Source: CAVVGZ01 sp963747965 (GTDB taxonomy: Bacteria; Chloroflexota; Anaerolineae; Anaerolineales; Anaerolineaceae). Taken from it: a DNA stretch of 64,000 bases. Below are positions 35,827 through 45,270 of this stretch, piece by piece; position 1 is the stretch's first letter; the number at the start of each line of letters is the position of its first letter. The notes beneath the pieces were generated by a model. It had not been told where the DNA came from. It made no database searches and was given only the letters and a program-made list of their open reading frames with translations. Both the position numbers and the translations under genes were made by a program. The DNA is taken from NCBI GenBank assembly GCA_963747965.1, contig CAVVGZ010000007.1, positions 248,001 through 312,000 on the forward strand, written 5' to 3'.

Positions 35827-36696
35827 TTATCCAAAACGGCCACTAATATAATCTTCAGTTTCTTTATTGGTCGGATTTGTAAAAATTTGTTTTGTGATTC
35901 CAAACTCGGCTAAATAACCGGTTCGACTTTCATCGGTATTCATAAAAGCCGTAAAGTCCGAGACTCTGGCTGCTTGCTGCATATTATGGGTAACGATAAT
36001 AATTGTGACGGCTTCTGATAAACTACGAATCAGTTCTTCAATTTTATATGTGGCAATTGGATCAAGGGCTGAGGCTGGTTCATCCATTAGCAAAATTTCT
36101 GGTGAAATTGCCAATGCTCTGGCGATACATAGTCTTTGCTGCTGACCGCCGGAAAGGGAATAGGCAGCACTCTTCAGTATATCTTTTACTTCATCCCACA
36201 AAGCTGCCTGACGCAAACTTTTTTCTACTATCCCGCTTATTTGAAATTTGTCATGTATTCCATATAATTTTGGACCATATGCAATATTTTCAAAAATTGT
36301 CTTTGGAAATGGATTTGGACGTTGAAATACCATCCCAACCCTGCGTCGAATATCTACCACGTCAATTCCCTGTTGATAAATATCTTCCCCATCAATTTTT
36401 ATTTTTCCTTCTACCCTTGATGAACCTATCAGGTCATTCATCCGATTGAAACATCGGATTAATGTTGATTTGCCACACCCGGATGGACCAATAATTGCTG
36501 TAACTTTCTTCTCTTTTATTGGAAAGCTTACATCCTGGATGGCGTGAAAATTTCCATAGTAAACGTTAAGCTGCTCTACTTCCAGCTTTGAAGGGAGTTC
36601 ATCCAGGATTAATTTACTCTCCTCACCAATGTGGGTGAATAATTTAACCTCTAATTGACGACTTTTCCGCCCTTCCCTTAGACTAATTTCTTGCAT
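35827..36696 (-). CDS. pstB: Phosphate ABC transporter ATP-binding protein PstB
   Basis: An ABC ATPase with Walker A IIGPSGCGKSTLIRCFNRMN, the Q-loop GMVFQRPNPFPKTIFENIAY, the signature LSGGQQQRLCIARAL, Walker B ILLMDEPASALDP and H-loop VTHNMQQAARVSD, all PstB-specific. It energises phosphate import through PstA and PstC, which are not nearby. The first ~37 residues (EGRKSRQLEVKLFTH region) are an extension not usual for PstB, but no better start lies in between. It is cotranscribed with phoU. Confidence 0.95.
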   Translation of the reverse strand: MQEISLREGRKSRQLEVKLFTHIGEESKLILDELPSKLEVEQLNVYYGNFHAIQDVSFPIKEKKVTAIIGPSGCGKSTLIRCFNRMNDLIGSSRVEGKIKIDGEDIYQQGIDVVDIRRRVGMVFQRPNPFPKTIFENIAYGPKLYGIHDKFQISGIVEKSLRQAALWDEVKDILKSAAYSLSGGQQQRLCIARALAISPEILLMDEPASALDPIATYKIEELIRSLSEAVTIIIVTHNMQQAARVSDFTAFMNTDESRTGYLAEFGITKQIFTNPTNKETEDYISGRFG

Positions 36697-37103
36697 CGAA
36701 AAACCCCAATGTTAATTATGTCCCAACTTACGGTAATTATTACTAGTGATATCTGATTTACTGATTTTACTATATTCTTTTGATGATAATATTTGCCTGT
36801 CAGGGAAAACAGGATCTTAGTTTTTTACTTCTATGTTCCTGGCAAGTTACCTTTGATGTTGATGCTCAGGATGTTTAGCCGGAGGGCGTCAATTAATAAT
36901 AAGTTATGGTATCTGGAAAAGAATAATATTCCTCAGAAAGAATTTGTGATTAGTTATTGTCTAATAATTACCGAATAGATTGGGTAATCAAGAATGGTAT
37001 TTCTTGCAGGAATTTTCCCGCTTTATAAAATATGAGATAGAGATAAAAAGGAAAATCACAAACAAAAATTTTTGAAGAATCGAAAAAATTGTGCTGCCAA
37101 TAT
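36697..37103. other. AT-rich intergenic region upstream of pstB
   Basis: About 400 bases with only short frames. It is expected to hold the pstB-phoU promoter, possibly with PHO-type operators; I could not identify a direct-repeat Pho box by eye. Confidence 0.35.
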
Positions 37104-38321
37104 TTATTTATTGACCATTTTTTCGATCAATGAGACAAGCTGTTCAGCAAGTTTTCTGCGATCAAAATATGTCTCAATATATTGCCTGCCAGAATAACCC
37201 ATTCTTAAACATAATTCCCGGTCGTTGAAAAGAACCATTATTGCCTCAGCCATTTCATGATGGTTTCCAGGAGACACAAAAATTCCTGCCCCGGCGTCCT
37301 CTACAACTTTACGAATTTCGCCATCTATGGCAAGTACAATTGGGCGGGAAGCTGCCATATAATCAAAAACTTTATTTGGGTAGGTTGTCTTATATAAATC
37401 CAATGGTTTTAGAATTGCTATACAAACATTTGCTGCCTGGAGAACTCCCGGCATCTCCATTTTTGACACAGCTGGTACGAATAGTACATTTCCCAATTGC
37501 ATGGATATCACCCTTTGTTGGAGATGTTCTTTTTCCTTGCCATCCCCAACGAAAAGAAAGACGATCTCATTAATTTGCTGGAGTAAATTTGCAGCATTCA
37601 AAACCACATCCAGGTCGTTAGAAAGTCCGTGGGCTCCAGCGTATAAAACGATGAATTTACCGTCCAGGTCATATGTTCGGATTAAAGCTTCATTAGGATC
37701 TGAATATTGGAACATATCAAGATCTGCTCCGTTGGGAATTAATTCCACATTTTTTGCACCTTTTTCGGTAACGTGCTGGATATAACCCGGGGAATTAACT
37801 ATGGTTCGATCTGCTTTTTGATAGAGAAATTCCTCCAGCCATAAAGAAGCTTTAATGAGGATTGGATTCTTAAGTACACCCACACCGATAGCAAATGCAG
37901 GCCATAGATCACGTACTTCGAATAGAAATGGCCGACGTTTTAAGGCAGAAATCAACCAAGCGCTGAATCCTTGAAATATCGGCGGCGATGTTCCCCAAAC
38001 CAGGTCAATATGACGGACATTTAATCCAACGAGGAATGAGGAAATCATGAAACTGAAGAAGCTGATAATCCGGTGAACAAAACTACGGTGGAGAGCCGGA
38101 TAGGTATACGTCCTTAGAATGGTTATCCCAGTTTCAGGGTATGACTTTTCAAGCCATTTGATCCTGTTGTTTTTAGATTTTCCGGTGATATAACTTACAG
38201 GGCTGGCAATAATCGTGACCATGTGCCCTTTGCTGGCCAGATACTGAGATAATTCATAATGCCGGGTGCCTCCAGCCTCATCCAACGCAGCAAAGGCTTG
38301 ATGGATTAATAGGATATGCAT
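37104..38321 (-). CDS. GT4-family glycosyltransferase (WbuB-like)
   Basis: A 405-residue GT-B enzyme of the polysaccharide-assembly type: MHILLIHQAFAALDEAGGTR, HYELSQYLASKGHMVTIIAS, the donor-site stretch FIVLYAGAHGLSNDLDVVLN and KVFDYMAASRPIVLAIDGE. It transfers a sugar from a nucleotide donor to a lipid-linked glycan. It is the last gene of a three-gene minus-strand operon, 9 bases behind the heparinase-like gene. Confidence 0.9.
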   Translation of the reverse strand: MHILLIHQAFAALDEAGGTRHYELSQYLASKGHMVTIIASPVSYITGKSKNNRIKWLEKSYPETGITILRTYTYPALHRSFVHRIISFFSFMISSFLVGLNVRHIDLVWGTSPPIFQGFSAWLISALKRRPFLFEVRDLWPAFAIGVGVLKNPILIKASLWLEEFLYQKADRTIVNSPGYIQHVTEKGAKNVELIPNGADLDMFQYSDPNEALIRTYDLDGKFIVLYAGAHGLSNDLDVVLNAANLLQQINEIVFLFVGDGKEKEHLQQRVISMQLGNVLFVPAVSKMEMPGVLQAANVCIAILKPLDLYKTTYPNKVFDYMAASRPIVLAIDGEIRKVVEDAGAGIFVSPGNHHEMAEAIMVLFNDRELCLRMGYSGRQYIETYFDRRKLAEQLVSLIEKMVNK

Positions 38322-38330
38322 GGCCAGATT

Positions 38331-40355
38331 TTACACCATCCGGCTATGATCTTGAACAATTGACTGGATATGCCATCTGCTCATAATTGAAATCGCTGAT
38401 TTCGAACTTAAAATATATCGGATAGAAATAGCAGGAATTTTTTGTCCATATGTGGGGGAAAACCAACCAAAATTTGGAAGGGATTGATTTTTCCCGCATA
38501 AGATTTCCCCACCCCGGATTATTTGAATATTGAATCCGGGATGAAAATTCTTTTCGTTAAATCTGGTTTCGGTTTCAATAAATAATTCAAGCCTGAATAT
38601 ATCCGTATCAATAGTAAGTGTGGATGAGTCCAAATGCCATACCCCATCAGGCAGCAGCCATTGCAGGGTTATCTGAAAAGCCTCGCTCATAGGATGATAT
38701 GGTGTCAATTCATCCCTGATTTCCCAGGTTGAATCATCAACCATGGATAATCGCCTTTTATGATTGACGCCAACTTTTTTATACCCGTCATGTTCGGCAA
38801 TGATTTCTCCAAGCGAAGGGTCTTTTTGGATAATTGTTGCCTGTGCCCAATCCAGCCATAAAAATCGTCCAGCCTTTAACATTTGATTGTTTTCATTGAT
38901 AGTTACCGTGTTATGGACGGCAGTATCTGAAAGTGAGTTATTCCATGGAGTAGGGGCAGTGTAACTATAGGTTCCTGGATCAAGTGAGATATTCCTACCA
39001 CGCCACCATAGATCAACATTCAGCTGGTCAGCATGAGCCGGGCGATCGTGGAATTTTACTGCCCGTATTATTCCCCAACCATTCCTATTACTCATCCTGG
39101 AAGGTGGTAATTTAAATTGGTGCAAAGAAATATTATTGGTACCAGGCTTGTGATTATAGTCCTGAGAAAAACCGAACCAAAGACCAAGTACATCCCATAC
39201 ACCCGGGTCCAGTGCAGGCTGGTCAAAGAAACACAAGCTAGCGCATTGAAGGGTAGGCCTGTAATCCTGGTAGACTACAGGTGCCAGCGGAAAAATATTT
39301 GAGCCATCATTATGCCCAAGGTTTGGGGTATACCCGGATATTTCATCTATCATACCAAACAACCATTGCGTGGCAAGTTCCAGTTTCTTTGTCACCGATT
39401 CTGGTACCGATAAGCCCGCTTTCTTACCTGCTTGAACAGCTAATATGGATAAATGCAGCATCATGCGGTGGTAATTTGTAGATTGCTGGATGTAACTTCC
39501 ATCGCTGAATATTTGCTTCTCAATACCTTCAACAAAGAGTTTCCAACCGAGTTTTAAATAACGATTTGATTCAGCCATCCCTTTGAGCACCGAACCGGCT
39601 AATATCAAGCCAACAGCCTCACTCAGAAGATGGTTGTTATTCTGTGCTTTGGCGTAAGATAGGGTGGCCGGGATGCGTGCGGCATGCTGGTAAATGGACC
39701 TTAGAATATTTGCTTTGTGATGATCCATAAATCCGGGTGAAGCCTGAAAAACCTGATATGCAAAACAGAGGGCAATTATCCGAAGGGCAACTTCCTGAGC
39801 AGAAATCCAGTTAGGTCCTAAGTTGGGTGGGTTATTTTCTAAAAAATTCGCAAAGTTAAGAAAAAAAGCTTGTGGATATCTTTCATCCCCGGTGAGGATG
39901 AATGCACTACCAAGGGGATAAACCCAGCAAAACCGGGAGGATTCCCAAATATATTTCAGATCCACATCCGATTCAGGCTGGTCATGATAATCACTCCAGT
40001 GTTTGTCATTCTGCATCCGGGAAAAGTCCAATTTCCGAAGTTCCCCGCCAAAAAATCTCCAGCTGCCGGCCACAATCTCTTCTGCAGACTGGATCAGTTG
40101 AATTTCATGACTTTCAAGGCAGGTTTGTAATGCATTTTTTGTAGGAAGTGAGAATGGGAACAGGTCCAAAGATGGAGAAAGTTGATTGAACAACTTAATG
40201 GGCGGATGATTGGCATTATTAGCAGGGCACCGAATACGAAAATAATTCAATTTCAGGAGGACCTGATATAGGGAAAAATTGGCTAATTTATAGAATCCAA
40301 GCTCCACCAGGGCTTTTTGTCCGATCAGCAATTTCTTATAAAGGCTGGTTGACAT
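38331..40355 (-). CDS. Heparinase II/III-like polysaccharide lyase family protein
   Basis: A 674-residue protein with an N-terminal alpha/alpha toroid (ARIPATLSYAKAQNNNHLLS, LILAGSVLKGMAESNRYLKL) and a C-terminal beta-sandwich heparinase II/III domain (HADQLNVDLWWRGRNISLDP, SDTAVHNTVTINENNQMLKA). The AQNNNHLLSE stretch is conserved in the family. No signal peptide is visible, so it may act on an intracellular or membrane-linked glycan. Proteins of this kind are commonly encoded next to the fused dehydrogenase/Gfo-Idh protein in polysaccharide loci, as here, suggesting a role in uronic-acid-containing glycan synthesis or trimming. Confidence 0.88.
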   Translation of the reverse strand: MSTSLYKKLLIGQKALVELGFYKLANFSLYQVLLKLNYFRIRCPANNANHPPIKLFNQLSPSLDLFPFSLPTKNALQTCLESHEIQLIQSAEEIVAGSWRFFGGELRKLDFSRMQNDKHWSDYHDQPESDVDLKYIWESSRFCWVYPLGSAFILTGDERYPQAFFLNFANFLENNPPNLGPNWISAQEVALRIIALCFAYQVFQASPGFMDHHKANILRSIYQHAARIPATLSYAKAQNNNHLLSEAVGLILAGSVLKGMAESNRYLKLGWKLFVEGIEKQIFSDGSYIQQSTNYHRMMLHLSILAVQAGKKAGLSVPESVTKKLELATQWLFGMIDEISGYTPNLGHNDGSNIFPLAPVVYQDYRPTLQCASLCFFDQPALDPGVWDVLGLWFGFSQDYNHKPGTNNISLHQFKLPPSRMSNRNGWGIIRAVKFHDRPAHADQLNVDLWWRGRNISLDPGTYSYTAPTPWNNSLSDTAVHNTVTINENNQMLKAGRFLWLDWAQATIIQKDPSLGEIIAEHDGYKKVGVNHKRRLSMVDDSTWEIRDELTPYHPMSEAFQITLQWLLPDGVWHLDSSTLTIDTDIFRLELFIETETRFNEKNFHPGFNIQIIRGGEILCGKNQSLPNFGWFSPTYGQKIPAISIRYILSSKSAISIMSRWHIQSIVQDHSRMV

Positions 40356-40392
40356 CTTATGGGAATTAGGTCTACAAAAAAAATTATGCCAA

Positions 40393-42561
40393 TTAATAAG
40401 GGGGGATTGAAGTCCGTTGCCTGGTACGCAAAGTCTCCAGAATCCGGAATGTTGATTTGCTTACTCCCCAGATTTGATCATACGGGATTATCGGATCTTT
40501 TGATTCTAAAATACCATTTACGAAAGAACTCCAAATCTCTTTATGACCTTTTTCCTGGCGAAGATATGAACGGTTCTCACTTTTCTTATTATCCTCAAAA
40601 AGGATAAGAGAGCGGAAATCATCGATAATTGATGACTTACCGCAATAGAAAATTTCGATTTGCTCCTTTGATTGGATTTTGCTCCCATTGGCCACGTATT
40701 CTATTACTGCTATAGAACCATCACCAAATTCCAGGGTAATTGCAAGATTGTCCTGGTAGTATTTATTGGAATCCGCCATTGCACTTGCAGTTGTGCTGAC
40801 CGGTACCAACCCAACCAAAAAAACGCATAAATCAATAAAATGACAAACTTCCCCAACCAGCCTGCCCCCACCCTGGAGGGGATCGTGCAGCCAGTGATCT
40901 TTTGGCAGATAACCGGCATTAATACGATAATTAATAAAAATTGGTTCGGATCGATTAAGGAATTTATTCTTTATAGTACTGATAAATGGAGAAAATCTAC
41001 GGTTATAACCAACGGTTAATTGTCGGGATTCGGAATCTTGATAAACACTGGAGACTTCATCTAATTCTTGTTCAGAAATCACGATTGGTTTCTCGCAAAA
41101 AACATGTTTACCATTCCCTAATGCATTAACAACCTGGGTGCTGTGCATATTGTGGCGGGTCAATATCACAACTGCGTCAATATCTGGATCTTTGTATATC
41201 TCATTTTCATCGCTGGCTGCATATTGAAATTTAAATTTTGATCCAGTTTGCCGGGCACTCAATCCATTTGCTGATGCAATTGCCACGAGTTCTGTATGGG
41301 GATCATTCTTAATGGCTGGAAGAAATACGGCATTAGCATAGTTACCTGCACCTAAAACGCCGATTCTCAGTTTGCTGGTACTAACAGATAGAGATTTTTT
41401 ATGGTTAAGTCGTACCCTTCTATTTGACTGGCTGCCCTGATCATTGGAATCGTAGGTTAAGATGACACCCAGATAATTTGAATCAGATTTGTTTTTAATG
41501 AGCTGGTATGCTTCAGCCCCATTCTGAATAGGATATCGATGGGTAATTAGAGGGTGCAAGGTTATTTTTTGATCAGCTATCAGATCAAGGAACGCAGAGA
41601 AATTCCTACCCTCAGTCCACCGGACATAGCCTGGTGGATAATCGATTCCCTTTTCTTCATAATTCTGATCATACCTGCCGGGGCCATAAGATCTGGAAAC
41701 CAAGAGGGTTAGCTCTTTTTCATAATACAACTTGCGGGGAATTTCCAGTCCTACCGCTCCAACGGCAATGATCCTGGCGCGTGAACGTGCAAGATTACCT
41801 GCCAACTCTATAGGATCATTAGAACGAGAATCAGCACAGATAAGGATAATATCAAAGCCGTTCCCATTGGTATAGGCAAGCCCAACTGACGGCGAATCCC
41901 CACGGGTGGATGCTTCAATCCCTATATTTTTGCACATATCCACCCTTTCGGGATCGAGGTCGATGCCAAATACCTTACATCCTGCGACCCTTGCAATTTG
42001 CACAGAAAGCATTCCTAACAATCCGAGACCAATTACGGCAACACGATCACCAATTTGTGGTTCGGCTAATCGGAAACCATGCAAAGCAATTGCTCCTACC
42101 GTTGTAAAAGCAGCTGATTCAAAATCAACTGAGTCTGGTATTTTCGTGAGTAAATTTTTAGGGATAACAGCATACTCGGCGTGAACAGCGTGACCGCTGC
42201 CGGCACATGACACACGATCACCAATTCTGAAATCGGCCATATCCTCGCCCAACTCAAGAATCGTACCTGCCGATGAATAACCAAGGTACAAGGATTGATC
42301 AAGACGATTTAAAACCGTTTCAGCTGTCTGTATAATCCCATCTCTGCGTGATTTTTCCACAACTTGCTTAACCAAATCCGGCCGGGAGCGGGCTTTCTCC
42401 AGGAGGTTTTTTTCAGCAAATTCAGCAATCATCCGTTCAGTTCCGGATGAAACCAAAGATACAACTGTTTTTACGAGCGCAGTACCCGGCCTGACATTTG
42501 GGATAGGGACCTCAATAATATCGGTGATTCCGTTCCTCATATTTTGCACTAATTGTTTCAT
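40393..42561 (-). CDS. Fused zinc-type alcohol dehydrogenase and Gfo/Idh/MocA oxidoreductase
   Basis: A two-domain protein of ~722 residues. The first half is an MDR alcohol-dehydrogenase-like domain (VSLVSSGTERMIAEFAEKNL, DRVSCAGSGHAVHAEYAVIP, DRVAVIGLGLLGMLSVQIAR). From about residue 390 a Gfo/Idh/MocA domain starts (LRIGVLGAGNYANAVFLPAI, KHVFCEKPIVISEQE, GGGRLVGEVCHFIDLC). Such fusions occur in surface polysaccharide clusters and are thought to make an unusual sugar. The family normally starts near MKQLVQNMRNG, at ATG 42561; an upstream ATG at 42624 adds 21 residues and cannot be excluded. It heads the operon with the lyase-like and GT4 genes. Confidence 0.88.
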   Translation of the reverse strand: MKQLVQNMRNGITDIIEVPIPNVRPGTALVKTVVSLVSSGTERMIAEFAEKNLLEKARSRPDLVKQVVEKSRRDGIIQTAETVLNRLDQSLYLGYSSAGTILELGEDMADFRIGDRVSCAGSGHAVHAEYAVIPKNLLTKIPDSVDFESAAFTTVGAIALHGFRLAEPQIGDRVAVIGLGLLGMLSVQIARVAGCKVFGIDLDPERVDMCKNIGIEASTRGDSPSVGLAYTNGNGFDIILICADSRSNDPIELAGNLARSRARIIAVGAVGLEIPRKLYYEKELTLLVSRSYGPGRYDQNYEEKGIDYPPGYVRWTEGRNFSAFLDLIADQKITLHPLITHRYPIQNGAEAYQLIKNKSDSNYLGVILTYDSNDQGSQSNRRVRLNHKKSLSVSTSKLRIGVLGAGNYANAVFLPAIKNDPHTELVAIASANGLSARQTGSKFKFQYAASDENEIYKDPDIDAVVILTRHNMHSTQVVNALGNGKHVFCEKPIVISEQELDEVSSVYQDSESRQLTVGYNRRFSPFISTIKNKFLNRSEPIFINYRINAGYLPKDHWLHDPLQGGGRLVGEVCHFIDLCVFLVGLVPVSTTASAMADSNKYYQDNLAITLEFGDGSIAVIEYVANGSKIQSKEQIEIFYCGKSSIIDDFRSLILFEDNKKSENRSYLRQEKGHKEIWSSFVNGILESKDPIIPYDQIWGVSKSTFRILETLRTRQRTSIPPY

Positions 42562-42733
42562 TGGCTGAGAGCTGCCTTTCACTTCCACGTGGAAAATTGT
42601 AATCATTTGATCATGGTTTATCATTATATTACACTCAGAGGCACGTGTTATAATTTTTTTGATTAAGTGAATAATAAATGATCACTTCTTTTTTACACAA
42701 GAATATTCGTTAATTGATAAAAAAGGGGTAATT

Positions 42734-43393
42734 ATGGAAGTACTTTTGCTAGGGAAAGATCGGGAAGATTTTTATTTCCAAAGAGTGATTGATTTCCTGA
42801 AATTACATTTGATGGATTTTTCATATCGTCTGGCAAAACCGGGTGAACCGTTTCCTGATTCTTTAAATGAATGGGAAGGTGATTATTTGCTTTCTTATCT
42901 TTGCCCTTGGCCACTGCCGGAACAGTTGTTGAATCAAGCCAAAATGGGTGCAATAAATTTTCACCCTGGACCTCCAAGCTACCCTGGAACGGGTTGTACT
43001 AACTTCGCCATCTATAATCAAGAATCTGTTTATGGGGTTACCTGCCACTATATGGCACCTGTAGTAGACTCGGGGAGGATTATTGATGTAAAAAGGTTTG
43101 ATATCCTTAAGGACGACACGGTATATTCCCTGACTCAGCGATGTTATGCGTATATGTTAATTCAATTTTACGAAATTTTGACACGCATCCTTAACGGCGA
43201 ACCGCTTCAAATATGCACCGAAACCTGGACAAGACCGGCTTATCAACGCAAGGAATTGAATGATTTAAAAATGCTCGATCTCTCCATGACAGAAGATGAA
43301 ATTAAAAGGAGAATCAAAGCATCAGCCTATCCTGGGACACCAGGGGCGTATATTACAATAGCGGGAGAAAAATTTGAACACCGCCCAGAATAG
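42734..43393 (+). CDS. Formyltransferase-fold protein, probably sugar N-formyltransferase
   Basis: A 219-residue protein of the methionyl-tRNA/sugar formyltransferase fold. The catalytic region reads INFHPGPPSYPGTGCTNFAI with Asn-His and the family's later Asp (MAPVVDSGRIIDVKRF). The C-terminal domain is short (KRRIKASAYPGTPGAYI). It would move a formyl group from 10-formyl-tetrahydrofolate to an amine. Because it sits in a polysaccharide region, an amino-sugar substrate is more likely than Met-tRNA. It is divergent from the three-gene operon to its left. Confidence 0.82.
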   Translation: MEVLLLGKDREDFYFQRVIDFLKLHLMDFSYRLAKPGEPFPDSLNEWEGDYLLSYLCPWPLPEQLLNQAKMGAINFHPGPPSYPGTGCTNFAIYNQESVYGVTCHYMAPVVDSGRIIDVKRFDILKDDTVYSLTQRCYAYMLIQFYEILTRILNGEPLQICTETWTRPAYQRKELNDLKMLDLSMTEDEIKRRIKASAYPGTPGAYITIAGEKFEHRPE

Positions 43394-43524
43394 GTAATTG
43401 GGTATATTACCCAAAAAAGTCTATCCAAAATTAAAATCGATTCCGTGTATTTTGGTAAGCATTTATAAACACCTAAACAGAACGTAAAATTTATTTTCCC
43501 CTAAAAATAAATTCTTGGGCTGGT

Positions 43525-43560
43525 ATATATCCTGCAACGTAATCTTCCTGCAGGATATAT
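43525..43560 (+). promoter_or_regulatory. Leader hairpin before the lipoprotein gene
   Basis: Perfect 12-bp arms ATATATCCTGCA and TGCAGGATATAT with a 12-base loop, ending 14 bases before the AGGAG of the next gene. There is no T-run, so it looks like a 5'UTR stem or an operator rather than a terminator. Confidence 0.5.
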
Positions 43561-43586
43561 TATTAAATCAGAACAGGAGCCAATCA

Positions 43587-44336
43587 ATGCGTAGAATAAT
43601 CGCACTTATTTTTATTTGTGTTTTCTCTTTGTCTTCCTGTGAAGGATTACCTGTTGAAATTGTAATTACTTTCATTCCAGCCAATACATTTACTCCTACA
43701 ACCGACATTCATAAAGATGAGACACCCGTCAAGGAACCAACAAAACAACCAGAAGTTACAGAATCCACGCCCACGCCAGTTAAAGAAGATCCCCAGCCGT
43801 CTTTAGAACCTACCAATACAGTAAAACCCAGTTCAACCCCTACTTTAACATTAACCACGGTTCCCAGCGCTACTCCTACGAAAACATCTACAAAAACAAT
43901 TATTCCGTCACCCACCTCAACCAGCACGAAAACCCCTACCCCTTCACCAACAAATGTAAACTGGCAGTTTCAAATTCAACCGGATTCGCCGGTTTATTTA
44001 CAAAATTTCACAAACCCTGATGAAGGATGCGATTGGCTTGGAGTTGCCGGACAGGTTTTTAATTCTTCTGGAGACCCTTTAAATAATATGGTAGTGCTTG
44101 TGGAAGAGGAATACGATGGTGTTTATTATGAATTAATTGGGATGACTGGTATGGCAAAAGATTATGGACCCGGCGGATACGAAATTATCATCAGTGATGA
44201 GGTATTCGAGAGTGAGGATGTATTATCAATTTCTTTGTTTGATCTAAACGGGAATCAATTGAGCAACCAGTTCATGCTTACAACCTATGAAGATTGCGAA
44301 AAAAATCTCCTGCTGATTAATTTCATAGAAAAATAG
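43587..44336 (+). CDS. Lipoprotein with Thr/Pro linker, unknown C-terminal domain
   Basis: A 249-residue lipoprotein: signal peptide and lipobox (FICVFSLSSCEG), a ~100-residue linker rich in Thr, Pro and Ser (SATPTKTSTKTIIPSPTSTS), and a C-terminal beta-type domain (GCDWLGVAGQVFNSSGDPLN, YGPGGYEIIISDEVFESED) with two Cys that may be disulfide-linked. The C-terminal domain resembles a carboxypeptidase-regulatory-like beta sandwich, but I am not sure. The ATG at 43587 has AGGAG at the right distance. A terminator follows. Confidence 0.82.
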   Translation: MRRIIALIFICVFSLSSCEGLPVEIVITFIPANTFTPTTDIHKDETPVKEPTKQPEVTESTPTPVKEDPQPSLEPTNTVKPSSTPTLTLTTVPSATPTKTSTKTIIPSPTSTSTKTPTPSPTNVNWQFQIQPDSPVYLQNFTNPDEGCDWLGVAGQVFNSSGDPLNNMVVLVEEEYDGVYYELIGMTGMAKDYGPGGYEIIISDEVFESEDVLSISLFDLNGNQLSNQFMLTTYEDCEKNLLLINFIEK

Positions 44337-44358
44337 ACATCTGATTGGATAATTAGTC

Positions 44359-44397
44359 AGGCGTTCTGATGGGCTCACTGTTGAACGCCTTTTTTTA
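44359..44397 (+). terminator. Intrinsic terminator
   Basis: Stem AGGCGTTC (44359-44366) with GAACGCCT (44383-44390) followed by a T8 run, 23 bases after the lipoprotein stop. Confidence 0.9.
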
Positions 44398-44472
44398 TTT
44401 GGTGGATACAGTATAATTTCCCTCAATTGGAGAATACTGACAAATTATGGGATTTCAAGGGTGGTAATAAAA

Positions 44473-45267
44473 ATGAAGGAGAAGGTGGACACCATTGCCC
44501 CCAGGGATGTTTTTCTGCATTCCTTAAGGTATTGGTGGTTGCTTGCGCTTATCTCCTTTGCAGGTAGTGCTGTTGGCTTCCTTATTTTTCAATTAAAACC
44601 CCCGCTCTACGAATCAAGAGCCATAATTTCAGTAGGGATTGACTTCACCCAAACCGGATATTTGACTGATATTGAAGAAGACCAGATGATTGGCATGGTC
44701 GGGGATGTAATAACATCGACTGATGTGATCAATTCAGTTGAAACGATTGCCAGAAATGAAAATCTAATAGATAGCGATGAATCTGTAAGAGACTACTTGC
44801 AACTTGAGCGATGGGGATTCCGCTGGGCGACCCGTGCCCAGCACAATGATCCCCAAACAGCCGCAAAATTATCCAACCTTTGGGCTCAAATTAGTATGGA
44901 CGCCTTGGAAGACTCGTATGAACATTCGATAATAGCTGAAGGGATAGGCAGGTATATCCTCTCCTTGGAAACCTGTCTTCAATATCTAGTAGGTGGAGAA
45001 CCTGTTCATGGTTTGTGCAGTATGGATGACCTGGATGCGCTACAAACCGAATTAGAGATTGCAGCGGATCAATTAAAGGTTGAAATGTTGAAGGCCAGAG
45101 GAATTACACCGGCCACACAGTTGGCAATGAGTGAGAACGCATCCATTCCGGACCAACCGGTTCGTTTTGACCTAAATCTGATGGTTTTTTCCGGTGCAAT
45201 CCTGGGGTTTATTTTCGGCATTCTTATAATTGAATTTTTAATTCCCTTAAATACCAACAAGGAGTAA
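44473..45267 (+). CDS. Wzz-like polysaccharide chain-length determinant protein
   Basis: About 264 residues with one transmembrane helix at each end (WLLALISFAGSAVGFLIFQL and LMVFSGAILGFIFGILIIEF) and a periplasm-facing or outside helical region between them, the layout of polysaccharide co-polymerases (Wzz/YveK). The N-terminal SRAIISVGIDFTQTGY strand resembles the Wzz domain. No kinase domain is attached. It is followed 3 bases later by a Wzy-like polymerase. ATG 44473, preceded by AAGGGTGG, is preferred over a GTG four codons upstream. Confidence 0.78.
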   Translation: MKEKVDTIAPRDVFLHSLRYWWLLALISFAGSAVGFLIFQLKPPLYESRAIISVGIDFTQTGYLTDIEEDQMIGMVGDVITSTDVINSVETIARNENLIDSDESVRDYLQLERWGFRWATRAQHNDPQTAAKLSNLWAQISMDALEDSYEHSIIAEGIGRYILSLETCLQYLVGGEPVHGLCSMDDLDALQTELEIAADQLKVEMLKARGITPATQLAMSENASIPDQPVRFDLNLMVFSGAILGFIFGILIIEFLIPLNTNKE

Positions 45268-45270
45268 AGG

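Noticed and set aside
36793..36978. Plus-strand 61-codon frame upstream of pstB
   Set aside because: No ribosome-binding site and irregular composition; more likely chance in an AT-rich spacer.
42562..42624. Earlier ATG for the fused dehydrogenase
   Set aside because: Kept only as an alternative: the extra 21 residues do not match the family start, although a weak ribosome-binding site exists.
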